The notes under the pieces: model-generated
The model's database searches: none
What the model was told of the DNA's origin: nothing
The model's input: the letters and a program-made list of their open reading frames with translations, nothing else
Part shown: piece after piece, positions 27,823 to 36,647 of the stretch
How positions within the stretch are numbered: the stretch's first letter is position 1
Layout of the letters: each line of letters opens with the position of its first letter
Translations under genes and position numbers: made by a program
Assembly: GCF_014637725.1 (NCBI RefSeq)
Contig: NZ_BMFC01000006.1
Span: 149,790 to 213,789 of the forward strand
Direction of reading: 5' to 3'
DNA from: Marivita lacus
GTDB taxonomy: Bacteria; Pseudomonadota; Alphaproteobacteria; Rhodobacterales; Rhodobacteraceae
Length of the DNA: 64,000 nt

Positions 27823-27967
27823 GGCGCGGTCTTTCTTTCAATTTTGCTCATGCGAACCCGGAAACGCGCAAAGAGGCAACCCCTCGCACAGCCGGTGACG
27901 GAACACGTGTCCGGCTTCCTCTCTTTCAAGATACGCACAAAACGCCGCCCGAAGGGCCGCGCCTGTT

Positions 27968-28000
27968 GGACCGGCGCCGCCGGTCCGATCCAATCGGATC
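27968..28000 (-). terminator. Stem-loops at the end of cobT
   Basis: Perfect 7-bp stem GGACCGG (27968-27974), loop CGCCG, CCGGTCC (27980-27986), next to a 5-bp stem GATCC-AATC-GGATC (27987-28000) that touches the cobT stop codon. No clear U run, so possibly Rho-dependent or RNA-stabilising. Confidence 0.55.
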
Positions 28001-29876
28001 AACTCGCGCGCTTGATGCCCATGAGCCGCGCCCGTGCCCGCGGATCGCTGTCGAACAGCGACGCCAGCTGCTCGGTCATTGCGCCCGCCAGTTGCTCCAC
28101 ATCGGTGATCGTCACGGCGCGTTCGTAATAGCGCGTCACGTCATGGCCGATGCCGATGGCCAGCAACTCCACCTGACGCCGCCGCTCGACCATGGCGATC
28201 ACGTCGCGCAGGTGCTTTTCAAGGTAATTGGCCGGGTTAACCGACAGGGTGCTGTCATCCACCGGCGCGCCATCGGAAATCACCATCAGGATCTTGCGCG
28301 CCTCCGAGCGGTGCAGCATCCGCCGGTGTGCCCATTCAAGCGCCTCGCCGTCGATGTTTTCCTTCAGCAGGCCTTCCTTCATCATCAGCCCGAGGTTGGG
28401 CCGGGTCCGGCGCCATGGCGCGTCGGCGCTCTTGTAGATGATGTGGCGCAGATCGTTCAGACGACCGGGCTGCTGTTCGCGCCCTTCGTTGAGCCATTTC
28501 TCGCGGGCCTGTCCGCCCTTCCATGCGCGGGTGGTGAAGCCGAGGATCTCAACCTTGACCGAACACCGCTCCAAGGTCCGAGCCAGAACATCGGCGCAGA
28601 TCGCGGCGATGGAGATGGGCCGTCCGCGCATGGAGCCCGAATTGTCCAACAGCAGCGTCACAACGGTGTCGCGGAACTCGGTGTCCTTTTCGACCTTGAA
28701 CGACAGTGGTGTCGTCGGGTTCGCCACCACGCGCGCCAGCCGTCCCGCATCAAGAATGCCTTCCTCCAGATCGAATTCCCAGGACCGGTTTTGCTGCGCC
28801 TGCAGACGGCGCTGCAACTTGTTGGCCAGACGGCTGACCGCGCCCTTCAACGGCTCCAGCTGTTGATCCAGATAGGCGCGCAACCGCTCCAGCTCGACCG
28901 GCTCGGCCAGATCCTCGGCGAGGATCTCCTCGTCATGGGTTGCGTCGAACACCTTGTAATCCGGGTCCGCTTCGGACATCGGGGCAGGTGGCGGCGGCTC
29001 GAGCGGCGCCTCGCCGTCGGGCATCTCGGTCTCGTCGCTCATCTCTTGGTCGGCCATCTCGTCCATCGAGACCTGCGCCTGACTGGGATCCTGCGTCTCG
29101 TCCTGGCTCGATTCGGGGCTGGCTTCGCTGTCCTCGCTCTCGTCCTCGTCCTGACCGGTGCTGTCGGGCTCCTGATCGTCGTCGCTGCCCTCTTCGGCCT
29201 GATCCTGCGCTTCGTCGTCCAGCTCGTCCGGGTCATCACCCAGTTGATCGCCATACCCCAGATCGGTGATCACCGCGCGGGTGAAGCGGGCAAAGGCCGC
29301 CTGATCGCTCAGCACGTCCTGCAGGTTTTCCAGAGTGCCGCCCGCCTGGTTCTCGATGAACCCGCGCCACAATTCCATGACGTTCTGCGCGCCCTGCGGC
29401 AGATCGCGCCCGGTGGCCAGATGCCGCACGAGGTAGCCCGCCGCCTCGGCCAGCGGTGCGTCCGACGCTTCCTTGATCTGGTCATAGCCACGCCGCAGCG
29501 CATCATGTCCGATCTTGGCGTCGATATTGCCTGCGGTCCCGGGCATGTCGCGCGCGCCCATCGCCTCGCAGCGGGCGGTCTCCATGCTCTCGTAAAGCTC
29601 GCGCGCCAGATCGCCCTGCGGCGCATAGCGCGTATGGGTGCCCGCGTCGTGGTAGCGGCGATACATCGCCATCGCATCCGCCGTGCCGCGCGCCAGCATC
29701 ACCTCGTCGCGGGTCAGGCGGCGGCTGATCTGCGGCAGACGCATCGCGTCGCCGGAAATCCCCGAAGGGTCAACGGAATAGCTGACCGTCAGATCCGGGT
29801 CGCGCGCCATGACCTTGGTCGCTTCGGCCAACGCCTTCTTGAACGGATCGGCTGGGTTGTCGGTTGGTTTGCTCAT
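27999..29876 (-). CDS. cobT: Cobaltochelatase subunit CobT
   Basis: Part of the aerobic CobN-CobS-CobT chelatase that inserts cobalt into hydrogenobyrinate diamide. 625 residues: N-terminal helical part, a very acidic Asp/Glu/Ser/Gln linker at about 215-305, and a C-terminal von Willebrand A domain whose MIDAS motif [13 protein letters not shown] lies near 410, with [19 protein letters not shown] and [14 protein letters not shown] further on. It resembles the BchD/ChlD subunit of magnesium chelatase. Follows cobS by 151 bases. CobN is not in the window. Confidence 0.95.
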   Translation of the reverse strand: MSKPTDNPADPFKKALAEATKVMARDPDLTVSYSVDPSGISGDAMRLPQISRRLTRDEVMLARGTADAMAMYRRYHDAGTHTRYAPQGDLARELYESMETARCEAMGARDMPGTAGNIDAKIGHDALRRGYDQIKEASDAPLAEAAGYLVRHLATGRDLPQGAQNVMELWRGFIENQAGGTLENLQDVLSDQAAFARFTRAVITDLGYGDQLGDDPDELDDEAQDQAEEGSDDDQEPDSTGQDEDESEDSEASPESSQDETQDPSQAQVSMDEMADQEMSDETEMPDGEAPLEPPPPAPMSEADPDYKVFDATHDEEILAEDLAEPVELERLRAYLDQQLEPLKGAVSRLANKLQRRLQAQQNRSWEFDLEEGILDAGRLARVVANPTTPLSFKVEKDTEFRDTVVTLLLDNSGSMRGRPISIAAICADVLARTLERCSVKVEILGFTTRAWKGGQAREKWLNEGREQQPGRLNDLRHIIYKSADAPWRRTRPNLGLMMKEGLLKENIDGEALEWAHRRMLHRSEARKILMVISDGAPVDDSTLSVNPANYLEKHLRDVIAMVERRRQVELLAIGIGHDVTRYYERAVTITDVEQLAGAMTEQLASLFDSDPRARARLMGIKRAS

Positions 29877-29975
29877 GGCCTGACCTTTCCACGCAGCTTG
29901 TTGGCGTGCAATACCGCGAGCCTTGACCTGACGCGCAAGGCCTGAACTTCTTCGGTTTCCAAATACCTCGGGGGT

Positions 29976-30020
29976 CTGGGGGCAGAGCCCCCAGCACGTC
30001 GGATCGGCCCCGCCGATCCG
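29976..30020 (-). terminator. Two stem-loops between cobS and cobT
   Basis: CTGGGGG-CAGAG-CCCCCAG (29976-29994) and CGGATCGG-CCCCG-CCGATCCG (30000-30020). Both are perfect (7 and 8 bp). They lie just after the cobS stop on the minus strand, without a U run. The first belongs to the same GGGG/CCCC design as the hairpins before ddl. Confidence 0.55.
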
Positions 30021-30027
30021 ATACCCA

Positions 30028-31014
30028 TCAGCCCAAGCTCAGGGAGGCCGCGCTCTCGGGCAGCTCTTCGTCAAAGCAGCGCTGGTAGAACTCGGCCACG
30101 GTCTGGCGCTCCAGCTCGTCGCATTTGTTGAGGAACGACACGCGGAAGGCGTAGCCCACATCGCGGAAGATCTCCGCGTTCTGCGCCCAGGCGATCACGG
30201 TCCGGGGGCTCATCACCGTCGACAGGTCGCCGGACATGAACGCGGTGCGCGACAGATCCGCGACCGTGACCATCTGGCGCACGATCTTGCGGCCCTTCTC
30301 GGTGTTGTAATGCGGTGCCTTCGACAGAACGATCGAGGTCTCGGCATCGATCGACAGGTAGTTCAGCGTTGCCACCAGCGACCAGCGGTCCATCTGGCCC
30401 TGGTTGATCTGTTGGGTGCCGTGGTAGAGACCCGTCGTGTCCCCAAGGCCCACCGTGTTGGCGGTGGCGAAGATGCGGAAATACTTGTGCGGGGTGATGA
30501 CCTGGTTCTGGTCGAGCAGCGTCAGCTTGCCGTCGGTTTCCAGAACCCGCTGGATCACGAACATCACGTCGGCGCGACCGGCATCATATTCGTCGAACAC
30601 GATGGCGGTGGGGTTGCGCAACGCCCAGGGCAGGATGCCTTCCTGGAACTGCGTGACCTGCTTGCCCTCGACCAGCTTGATCGCGTCCTTGCCGATCAGG
30701 TCGATGCGGCTGATATGGCTGTCGAGGTTGACGCGCACGCAGGGCCAGTTGAGCCGCGACGCGATCTGTTCGATATGGGTCGACTTGCCGGTGCCGTGAT
30801 AGCCCTGGATCATCACGCGGCGGTTGTTGCGAAACCCCGCGAGAATCGCCAGCGTCGTGTCCGGGTCGAACTTGTAGGTGCTGTCGACATCGGGCACGCG
30901 CTCCGTGCGTTCGGGAAAGCCGTGGACAATCATGTCCGTATCAATGCCAAACACCTCGCGTACGGAAATTTCTTCTGTCGGTTTGGCGTTGATGTCGATC
31001 GTCCCGTCGGCCAT
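30028..31014 (-). CDS. cobS: Cobaltochelatase AAA+ subunit CobS
   Basis: 328-residue AAA+ ATPase that forms the motor ring of the cobaltochelatase with CobT. Walker [16 protein letters not shown] near 100-115, Walker [20 protein letters not shown] near 140-160, and the sensor/arginine region around [17 protein letters not shown]. The N-terminus has the typical [21 protein letters not shown]. The ATG at 31014 is unambiguous. Divergent from the ECF sigma gene; the 89-base gap must hold both promoters. Confidence 0.95.
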   Translation of the reverse strand: MADGTIDINAKPTEEISVREVFGIDTDMIVHGFPERTERVPDVDSTYKFDPDTTLAILAGFRNNRRVMIQGYHGTGKSTHIEQIASRLNWPCVRVNLDSHISRIDLIGKDAIKLVEGKQVTQFQEGILPWALRNPTAIVFDEYDAGRADVMFVIQRVLETDGKLTLLDQNQVITPHKYFRIFATANTVGLGDTTGLYHGTQQINQGQMDRWSLVATLNYLSIDAETSIVLSKAPHYNTEKGRKIVRQMVTVADLSRTAFMSGDLSTVMSPRTVIAWAQNAEIFRDVGYAFRVSFLNKCDELERQTVAEFYQRCFDEELPESAASLSLG

Positions 31015-31103
31015 GTTGCGGACATCCTTCTAAGCTTGGGTTTTGCGTGAGTGGTGCAACATATTGGCGGGAGGAGCAAGGGAAAGGGCAGGGGAATTCA
31101 GTG

Positions 31104-31646
31104 ATGACGCCCAACGAAGAGGTGGAAAACCTCATTGCCCGCGTAGCGATGGGCGACCGTTCGGCGTTCAATCGCCTTTATGATCGGACCTCGGCGAAAC
31201 TCTTTGGCGTCTGTCTGCGTGTTTTGAATGATCGCGCAGAAGCGGAAGAGGTATTGCAGGACGTGTTTGTGACGGTGTGGAACAAGGCAGACAGTTACAG
31301 GGTCAACGGGTATTCCCCGATGACCTGGCTGATCACGATCACCCGCAACCGCGCGGTGGACCGTCGCCGTGCGCTCAGACTGCCGCCGATTCCCATCGAG
31401 ACAGCCGATCTTTTGCCCGACAGCAAACCCGGACCCGAAGCCACTGCGGTCGCCGCTGCCGATGCGCGGCAAATCACCGCCTGTCTGGATGAACTGCCCC
31501 GCGCCCGCGCACACCTTGTGCGCCGCGCCTATCTCGACGGCGACAGCTATGCCGACCTTTCCGAGGCAACGGGGGTCAACCTGAACACCATTCGCACCTG
31601 GCTGCGCCGCAGCCTCTTGGCCCTTCGAGAGTGTTTGAGCCGATGA
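31104..31646 (+). CDS. ECF-type RNA polymerase sigma factor
   Basis: 180 residues with the two ECF domains: region 2 at about 10-80 (RLYDRTSAKLFGVCLRVLND, EAEEVLQDVFVTVWNKA, TITRNRAVDRRR) and region 4 at about 120-178 (HLVRRAYLDGDSYADLSEATG, NTIRTWLRRSLLALREC). Start is ATG 31104, with GTG 31101 just before; AGGGGA at 31090-31095 suits both. Its TGA overlaps the ATG of the RskA-like anti-sigma gene, the arrangement expected of a cognate pair. Likely autoregulated, but no convincing duplicated promoter motif was found upstream of it, the fasciclin gene and msrB. Confidence 0.93.
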   Translation: MTPNEEVENLIARVAMGDRSAFNRLYDRTSAKLFGVCLRVLNDRAEAEEVLQDVFVTVWNKADSYRVNGYSPMTWLITITRNRAVDRRRALRLPPIPIETADLLPDSKPGPEATAVAAADARQITACLDELPRARAHLVRRAYLDGDSYADLSEATGVNLNTIRTWLRRSLLALRECLSR

Positions 31647-32356
31647 GCGACCAGACAACGCCCCCCATTGACCCCGAAGATGACGATGACCGCGTTCTGG
31701 CGGCCGAATACACGCTGGGTCTTTTGCCAGACACCGAACGCACGGCCTTCGAGGCGCGGATGGCGAGCGATGCCGACCTGCGCGCCGAAGTGATTGCGTG
31801 GCACGAACAATTCGCCACCGTGATCCTTGACGAGGTAGACGAGGTCGCGCCCTCGGCTCAAGTGGCCAAACGGTTGCAGACCCGCCTCTTCAAACCCGAG
31901 AAACGATCCTTCTGGCAGCAGATCTGGCCCTACGGGTTGGGTGGTGTCGCGGCGGCGCTGGCCTTGTGGCTGGCGGTCAGCAGCGGGCTCATCACGCCCG
32001 AAGAAGACGCGCTGCGCGCCGATCTCGTGGCTGAACTGGCGCCCACGCCCGATGGCGAAGGTCTGGTGATCCGCGCCGATGTCGACACCTCGCGCGGAGC
32101 CGTTCAGGTGATCCGCGCGGCAGGCACGCCACCCGAGGGCCGGGTTTTCGAACTGTGGCTCATCGCCGGGGATGCCGCTCCGGTGTCGCTGGGCCTGCTT
32201 CGGGATGACACCAGCACGATCATCGACCTGCCGCAGGAGGTGCTGGCGCTGATGCCCGGCGCGGTTCTGGCAGTATCCGACGAACCGCCCGGAGGATCAC
32301 CGACAGGTGCGCCCACAGGTGCGGTGCGCGCCGCAGGGCAGCTCACGTCCTCGTGA
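31643..32356 (+). CDS. RskA-like anti-sigma factor
   Basis: 237 residues, bitopic. N-terminal cytoplasmic anti-sigma domain with RVLAAEYTLGLLPDTERTAFEA and a helix to about 80, a hydrophobic helix near 98-115 (GLGGVAAALALWLAVSSG), and a C-terminal RskA domain facing the periplasm (RGAVQVIRAAGTPPEGRVFELWLIAG). No HxxxCxxC zinc motif, so not a ZAS/ChrR-type factor. In SigK/RskA systems such proteins release the sigma factor by regulated proteolysis. Coupled to the sigma gene by ATGA. Confidence 0.88.
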   Translation: MSDQTTPPIDPEDDDDRVLAAEYTLGLLPDTERTAFEARMASDADLRAEVIAWHEQFATVILDEVDEVAPSAQVAKRLQTRLFKPEKRSFWQQIWPYGLGGVAAALALWLAVSSGLITPEEDALRADLVAELAPTPDGEGLVIRADVDTSRGAVQVIRAAGTPPEGRVFELWLIAGDAAPVSLGLLRDDTSTIIDLPQEVLALMPGAVLAVSDEPPGGSPTGAPTGAVRAAGQLTSS

Positions 32357-32381
32357 TGATCATGTGATCACGTTTCTTGAA

Positions 32382-32405
32382 ACGCGGGCCGTCTGAGGCC
32401 CGTGT
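32382..32405 (+). other. Hairpin between the anti-sigma and fasciclin genes
   Basis: ACGCGGGCC (32382-32390), loop GTCTGA, GGCCCGTGT (32397-32405): nine pairs with one G-T wobble, followed by CTTTG. It could be a partial terminator for the sigma/anti-sigma message or a processing site. Confidence 0.45.
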
Positions 32406-32453
32406 CTTTGTCCGACCCGCACAGAGACCTGGCGGGGTAAACTGGAGGACGAT

Positions 32454-33023
32454 ATGACATTCAAGACACTGATCACCGCCGCTCTGGCCGCCACGACCCT
32501 TGCCGGGGCCGCCTTTGCCGAAAGCCATGCCGCAACCGGGAACCCGATGGTTGGGGGAGCTGCGATGTTCCCCGAGATGAACATCGTCGAGAACGCGGTG
32601 AATTCGGCCGATCACACCACGCTGGTCGCCGCGGTCAAGGCCGCCGGGCTGGTGGACACATTGATGAGCGAAGGCCCGTTCACCGTGTTCGCCCCCACCA
32701 ATGCAGCCTTTGATCGCATTTCGGATGCGTCGCTGAACGCGCTGCTGCAGCCCGAAGCCAAGGCGCAGCTGACGCAAATCCTGACCTGTCACGTGGTTGC
32801 CGCAAACGCGATGTCCGATGCCATCGCGGGCATGATCGCGGATGATAACGGCGCGCATGCCGTTCAGACCGTGGGCGGCTGCACCCTGCAGGCCAAGATG
32901 GACGGCTCCAGCATCACCCTTACGGACGAGAACGGGCGTGACGCCACTGTCACGATTGCCGATGTGCGCCAGTCGAACGGCGTCATCCACGTGATCGACC
33001 GCGTGCTTTTGCCGGCTCAATAG
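32454..33023 (+). CDS. Exported fasciclin-domain protein
   Basis: 189 residues with a Sec signal peptide (residues 1-22, ending AGAAFA) and one FAS1 domain from about 45. FAS1 blocks: IVENAVNSADHTTLVAAVKAAG, GPFTVFAPTNAAFDRI, LTQILTCHVV and the closing NGVIHVIDRVLLP. FAS1 domains mediate adhesion or bind small ligands. A strong GGAGG precedes the ATG. The location behind an RskA-type anti-sigma gene parallels the SigK/RskA regulon of mycobacteria, where fasciclin proteins are targets; control by this sigma factor is inferred. Confidence 0.92.
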   Translation: MTFKTLITAALAATTLAGAAFAESHAATGNPMVGGAAMFPEMNIVENAVNSADHTTLVAAVKAAGLVDTLMSEGPFTVFAPTNAAFDRISDASLNALLQPEAKAQLTQILTCHVVAANAMSDAIAGMIADDNGAHAVQTVGGCTLQAKMDGSSITLTDENGRDATVTIADVRQSNGVIHVIDRVLLPAQ

Positions 33024-33129
33024 CGCCCCAACCCCCATGCGGGGTGTGAGAGATCGCGCAAAAGTGTGTGTCCCGGTCTTGTGGACTGACGGGCTGGGGC
33101 ACACTCTTATACCAACGAAGGAGGACCAG

Positions 33130-33603
33130 ATGTTGAGACGACATTTCCTGCAGACCGCGGCTGCCGCCCTTGGCCTGGGTGCCATGGCGAAAAGCGCGGG
33201 CGCTGCCGAAGGCACGTTCGAAATCACGCGGTCCAAGGCCGAGTGGAAAGCGATGCTGACCTCGCTGGAATATCGCGTGATGCGCGAAGAGGGCACCGAG
33301 CGTGCCTTCTCGTCCCCGCTGAACGACGAAAACCGCGATGGCATGTTCCTGTGCAAGGGCTGTGATCTTCCGCTTTACGCCTCCGAGCACAAATACGACA
33401 GCCGCACGGGCTGGCCCAGCTTCTGGCAGGGCCAGAGCAATGCCATTGGCACGAAACCCGATCGATCGCTCTTCGTGGTGCGCACAGAATGCCATTGCCG
33501 CCGCTGCGGCAGCCATCTGGGTCACATCTTCGACGATGGCCCCCAGCCGACCGGCAAGCGTCATTGCATCAACGGCGTCAGCCTGACCTTCCGCGCAGCC
33601 TGA
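33130..33603 (+). CDS. msrB: Exported peptide-methionine (R)-S-oxide reductase MsrB
   Basis: 157 residues. The start MLRRHFLQTAAAALGLG is a twin-arginine-type signal, so the enzyme is probably periplasmic, unlike cytosolic MsrB. Zinc sites CKGC (residues ~75-78) and CRRC, the fold text YDSRTGWPSFW, and the catalytic Cys in RHCINGVSLTF are present. It repairs methionine R-sulfoxide in envelope proteins. Good GGAGG before ATG 33130. Fourth gene of the sigma/anti-sigma/fasciclin group, suggesting that group answers oxidative damage in the envelope. Confidence 0.92.
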   Translation: MLRRHFLQTAAAALGLGAMAKSAGAAEGTFEITRSKAEWKAMLTSLEYRVMREEGTERAFSSPLNDENRDGMFLCKGCDLPLYASEHKYDSRTGWPSFWQGQSNAIGTKPDRSLFVVRTECHCRRCGSHLGHIFDDGPQPTGKRHCINGVSLTFRAA

Positions 33604-33615
33604 CGCTTCGCCTCG

Positions 33616-33650
33616 GAGTTTGCAAACCGACGGATCGGGTTTGCAAACTC
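33616..33650. terminator. Bidirectional stem-loop between msrB and the UbiH-like gene
   Basis: Perfect 13-bp stem GAGTTTGCAAACC (33616-33628) / GGTTTGCAAACTC (33638-33650) with a nine-base loop. Each arm contains the self-palindrome GTTTGCAAAC. The genes on both sides converge on it, and the stop codon of the minus-strand gene begins at its edge. The same palindrome recurs at 52258-52267. Confidence 0.75.
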
Positions 33651-34846
33651 TACGCGCCCCGCGCGCCCAACCCCAATTGCATCAACGTCTTGCGCACCGG
33701 CTTGAGCGTATAAAGCGCATCCAGCCCTGTTGCCCGAATATCACGCAGCGGCTGCGCGCTCAGCATAGAGGTGCGGTTCAGCAGGGTGATCCCCGCGACC
33801 CGCGCCCGGATATCCGCGATGCGGTTCTGGTGGTAGGCGTCCAGCATCTTGCGATTGCCGATGTCGCCCCCCGCCTGACGCGCAAGATCGCGCAGCGCGC
33901 CGATGTCCTTGAGGCTCATGTTCAGCCCCTGCGCCCCGATGGGCGGCACCACGTGCGCGGCCTCGGCGACCAGCGCCAGCCGCTCGCCGCTCAGCCGGTC
34001 GGCATGCTGGCTGATGATCGGCCAGATCGTGCGGCGCGATGCCAGCGTCAGGGGCCCGAACAGGCTGCAGGACCGCGCGGTCATCGCCTCTTCGAACGCA
34101 TCCGTGTCCAGCGCCAGCAGCGCCTCGGCGTTCGGCCCTTCCTCCATCCAGACAATCGCAGACGAGGGACGCCCGTCGAGATCAGGCAGCGGCACGAACG
34201 TGAACGGCCCACCGGTGCGATGGATCTCGGTCGACACGTTGCCATGCGGAATCGGATGTGTCACCGCGAAGGCCAGCGCCTTTTGGCCGAACCGGGTGGT
34301 TTGTGCGTCGATGCCCGCCGCCTTGCGCATCGGTGAATTGCGCCCATCCGCAGCGATCACCAGTTTGCAGCGCACCTTGGTCCCGTCGCTGAGGCCTACA
34401 CGGGCCTCGGCCTCGCGGGTAAAAAGCGATACCGTGCCCACGCCCGCGCGAAAGGTGACATTCTGCATCGCATCGAGATGCGCGACGAACTCCCGGCGCA
34501 AGAGCCAGTTTGGCAGGTTCCACCCGAACGGCTTGTCCGAAATGTCGGAGGCGTTGAATTCCTTGGTCACGCGCGCTTTCGCTTCTTCGCCCCCCGCATC
34601 GACGATCCGCATGACCTGAAGCGGCATCGCGTGATCCGCCAGCCGCGCCCAAAGGCCGATCTCGTCCAGAAACGCCTGCGCCGGTTGCAGGAACGCGGTG
34701 GTCCGCAGGTCTGCCCCTTCGGCGTTGCGGTCGGTCACGGGTGGCGCAGGATCAAGACACAGGACCGAATGGCCCTCGGCCCCGAACGCCGCCGCTGCGG
34801 CCAGCCCGGCAATGCCGCCCCCGGAGACAACGATGTCATATGTCAT
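33650..34846 (-). CDS. UbiH/UbiF-family FAD-dependent hydroxylase
   Basis: 398 residues, class A flavin monooxygenase. Visible: N-terminal FAD loop IVVSGGGIAGLAAAAAFG, LRRE in NWLLRREFVAHL, the NAD(P)H/FAD loop LVIAADGRNSPMRKAAGI, and the third motif VAEAAHVVPPIGAQGLNMSLKDI. The last normally reads GDAAH...P..GQG; here A-E-A-A-H and GAQG. Most likely a ubiquinone-ring hydroxylase of the inner membrane, but the exact ring position cannot be told. Monocistronic, ending at a bidirectional terminator. Confidence 0.88.
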   Translation of the reverse strand: MTYDIVVSGGGIAGLAAAAAFGAEGHSVLCLDPAPPVTDRNAEGADLRTTAFLQPAQAFLDEIGLWARLADHAMPLQVMRIVDAGGEEAKARVTKEFNASDISDKPFGWNLPNWLLRREFVAHLDAMQNVTFRAGVGTVSLFTREAEARVGLSDGTKVRCKLVIAADGRNSPMRKAAGIDAQTTRFGQKALAFAVTHPIPHGNVSTEIHRTGGPFTFVPLPDLDGRPSSAIVWMEEGPNAEALLALDTDAFEEAMTARSCSLFGPLTLASRRTIWPIISQHADRLSGERLALVAEAAHVVPPIGAQGLNMSLKDIGALRDLARQAGGDIGNRKMLDAYHQNRIADIRARVAGITLLNRTSMLSAQPLRDIRATGLDALYTLKPVRKTLMQLGLGARGA

Positions 34847-34915
34847 GGCGTGGCCTTTCGCTTGGATATCGAACCCGGCTTATACGCTGGGCAGGGCAAT
34901 TGATGCGTAAGCACC

Positions 34916-35161
34916 CTATTTTCCGACGGTGATCAGAAGCAGGATGATCATCACCACCGGCACCATCGCCAGCGCCGCCATTGTCAACGCGACAATGCCC
35001 CATTTCATCACGGCCAGCACCACGAGGGTCACCAACGCGACCAGCAGGTAATAGATCGTGTCCTCCGGGCCTTCGTTCAGATCGCGGGCGATCCAGCCGA
35101 AAACCGGGATGGCGTAGAACGGGTTGCGGCGCGGCGCGGGGGCAGTTTCGGAACTGGACAT
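34916..35161 (-). CDS. Small two-helix membrane protein
   Basis: 81 residues from ATG 35161. A hydrophilic start (MSSSETAPAPRRNPFYAIPV), an amphipathic stretch, then two hydrophobic segments (YYLLVALVTLVVLAVM and TMAALAMVPVVMIILLLITV). No family recognised and no partner obvious. The frame is open 24 codons earlier, without a good start. Divergent from nothing: it lies between two other minus-strand genes. Confidence 0.65.
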   Translation of the reverse strand: MSSSETAPAPRRNPFYAIPVFGWIARDLNEGPEDTIYYLLVALVTLVVLAVMKWGIVALTMAALAMVPVVMIILLLITVGK

Positions 35162-35249
35162 GTCGGACCCTTCATTCTGTCTGCATGAAAGATAGGCAGC
35201 CCGCCGCGTGTTGAAACTGGCAAATTGCCGCAATGCAGCGCGTCGCCTG

Positions 35250-35894
35250 TCAGGTCAGGCGGGCCAGGAATTCGTTCAAGTCCGCCGTGTGGTGGTGGAT
35301 GTGATCGGCCACGATGGCGTCGGGGGCCACGTGCACGGTCCGCATTCCCATCGCATGCGGTGCCGCGAGGTTGCGCGGATCGTCCTCGAACATGGCGGCG
35401 CTGCGCGTGTCGGTGCCGTCGCGGCCAAACACCCGCTCGAACGCGCCGCGTTCGGGCTTGGGCTGGTAATCGGCATGTTCGACGCCGTAGACCGCGTCAA
35501 AGATGTCGTCCAGCCCGCGCGCCTTGAGCACGTTGCGGGCATAGGGTTCGGACCCGTTAGTATAGACGATCTTGCGCCCCGGCAGACCGCTGATCAGCGA
35601 CGCGAGATACGGGTCTTCGGACAGCACGGTAAAATCGATGTCATGCACATCGTGCATGTAGGGCGCCGGGTCCACCTCATGTTCGCGCATCAGCCCCGCC
35701 AGCGTGGTGCCGTAGGTCTTCCAATAGTGCAGACGCAGCGAGTTGGCCTCGGCATGGTCGACGCTCAGCGCGTCCATGACGAATTTCGTCATCCGCACCT
35801 CGATCTGGTCGAAGAGGCGGACAGCGGGCGAATAGAGCGTGTTGTCGAGATCGAACACCCAGTGGCGGACGTGATGAAAAGCGTTTTTGACCAT
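35250..35894 (-). CDS. Pyrimidine 5'-nucleotidase, HAD superfamily
   Basis: 214-residue HAD hydrolase of the SDT1-like group that dephosphorylates UMP/CMP-type nucleotides. Motif I WVFDLDNTLYSP with the nucleophilic Asp, motif II KIVYTNGSEPYAR, motif III Lys in DYQPKPERGAF and motif IV MFEDDPRNLAAPHAMGM are all in place. The ATG at 35894 gives the usual N-terminus; the frame runs 30 codons further without similarity. Divergent from the GntR gene, sharing a 102-base promoter region. Confidence 0.9.
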   Translation of the reverse strand: MVKNAFHHVRHWVFDLDNTLYSPAVRLFDQIEVRMTKFVMDALSVDHAEANSLRLHYWKTYGTTLAGLMREHEVDPAPYMHDVHDIDFTVLSEDPYLASLISGLPGRKIVYTNGSEPYARNVLKARGLDDIFDAVYGVEHADYQPKPERGAFERVFGRDGTDTRSAAMFEDDPRNLAAPHAMGMRTVHVAPDAIVADHIHHHTADLNEFLARLT

Positions 35895-35996
35895 GTCATG
35901 AAGAATAGGCGGGCCGGTCGGGCGCGGCAATGGCTCAACTTGCGTCTTTTGCCAAAGCGGCGCTATCTTGCGGGAACTGAACAAGGATCACGCCCT

Positions 35997-36647
35997 ATGA
36001 AAGATGTGAAGCCGCCCCAGAAGGACGCCTATTCGTCGATCCTCGAGGCGATTGACGTTGGTATTTACCGACCGGGCGACCGGCTGGTGGAAAGCGATCT
36101 GGCCGAACGGTTCGGGATGTCGCGCACGCCGATCCGCGAGGCGCTGCAGCGGCTGGAAACCCAGTCCCTGCTGACGCGCGATGGTCGGTCCCTGATCGTG
36201 GCCTCGCTCGATCACAATCAGATGGCCGAGCTTTATGTCGTGCGTACCGAGCTTGAAGGGCTGGCGGCGCGTCTGGCGGCGCGTCATGCCACCGAGGAAG
36301 AGGTGCAGGTTTTGCAGGACATGGTGCATGACGACCGCGCCCTGCTGGACGACCCCTCGTCGCTGGCGCGCGCGAACCGGCGGTTTCACAAGCAGATCCA
36401 TCTCGCCTCGCACAACCGGTTCCTCGTGCAGCAGCTTGATCTGGTTCACCGGTCGATGGCGCTGATGGCGACCACGTCGCTGGCAGCCCAAGGCAGGGGC
36501 GAGATCGCTCTTGCCGAACACCAGGTGATCGTCGATGCCATCCAGCAGCGCAACGAGGATGCGGCCTACCGCGCGCTGCGCGATCATATCTCGGTCGCCT
36601 TCGTGACGCGGCTCAAGCTGGATTCCAAGGCCAAGGATCACCTCTGA
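35997..36647 (+). CDS. GntR-family (FCD) transcription regulator
   Basis: 216 residues. Winged helix at about 10-75 with DRLVESDLAERFGMSRTPIREALQRLE, the FadR-type recognition helix, and an FCD ligand domain with ELYVVRTELEGLAARLAARHA, HKQIHLASHNRFL and the conserved late His in EHQVIVDAIQQRNEDAAYRALRDHI (in pieces) that normally bind a metal and carboxylate. The target is unknown; no palindrome stands in its own promoter region. ATG 35997 with AAGGA upstream. Its end overlaps the convergent glycosyltransferase by 10 bases. Confidence 0.9.
   Translation: MKDVKPPQKDAYSSILEAIDVGIYRPGDRLVESDLAERFGMSRTPIREALQRLETQSLLTRDGRSLIVASLDHNQMAELYVVRTELEGLAARLAARHATEEEVQVLQDMVHDDRALLDDPSSLARANRRFHKQIHLASHNRFLVQQLDLVHRSMALMATTSLAAQGRGEIALAEHQVIVDAIQQRNEDAAYRALRDHISVAFVTRLKLDSKAKDHL

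Noticed and set aside
31015..33129. Shared ECF promoter before the sigma factor, fasciclin and msrB genes
   Set aside because: No common pair of -35 and -10 elements with constant spacing could be found in the three gaps by eye.
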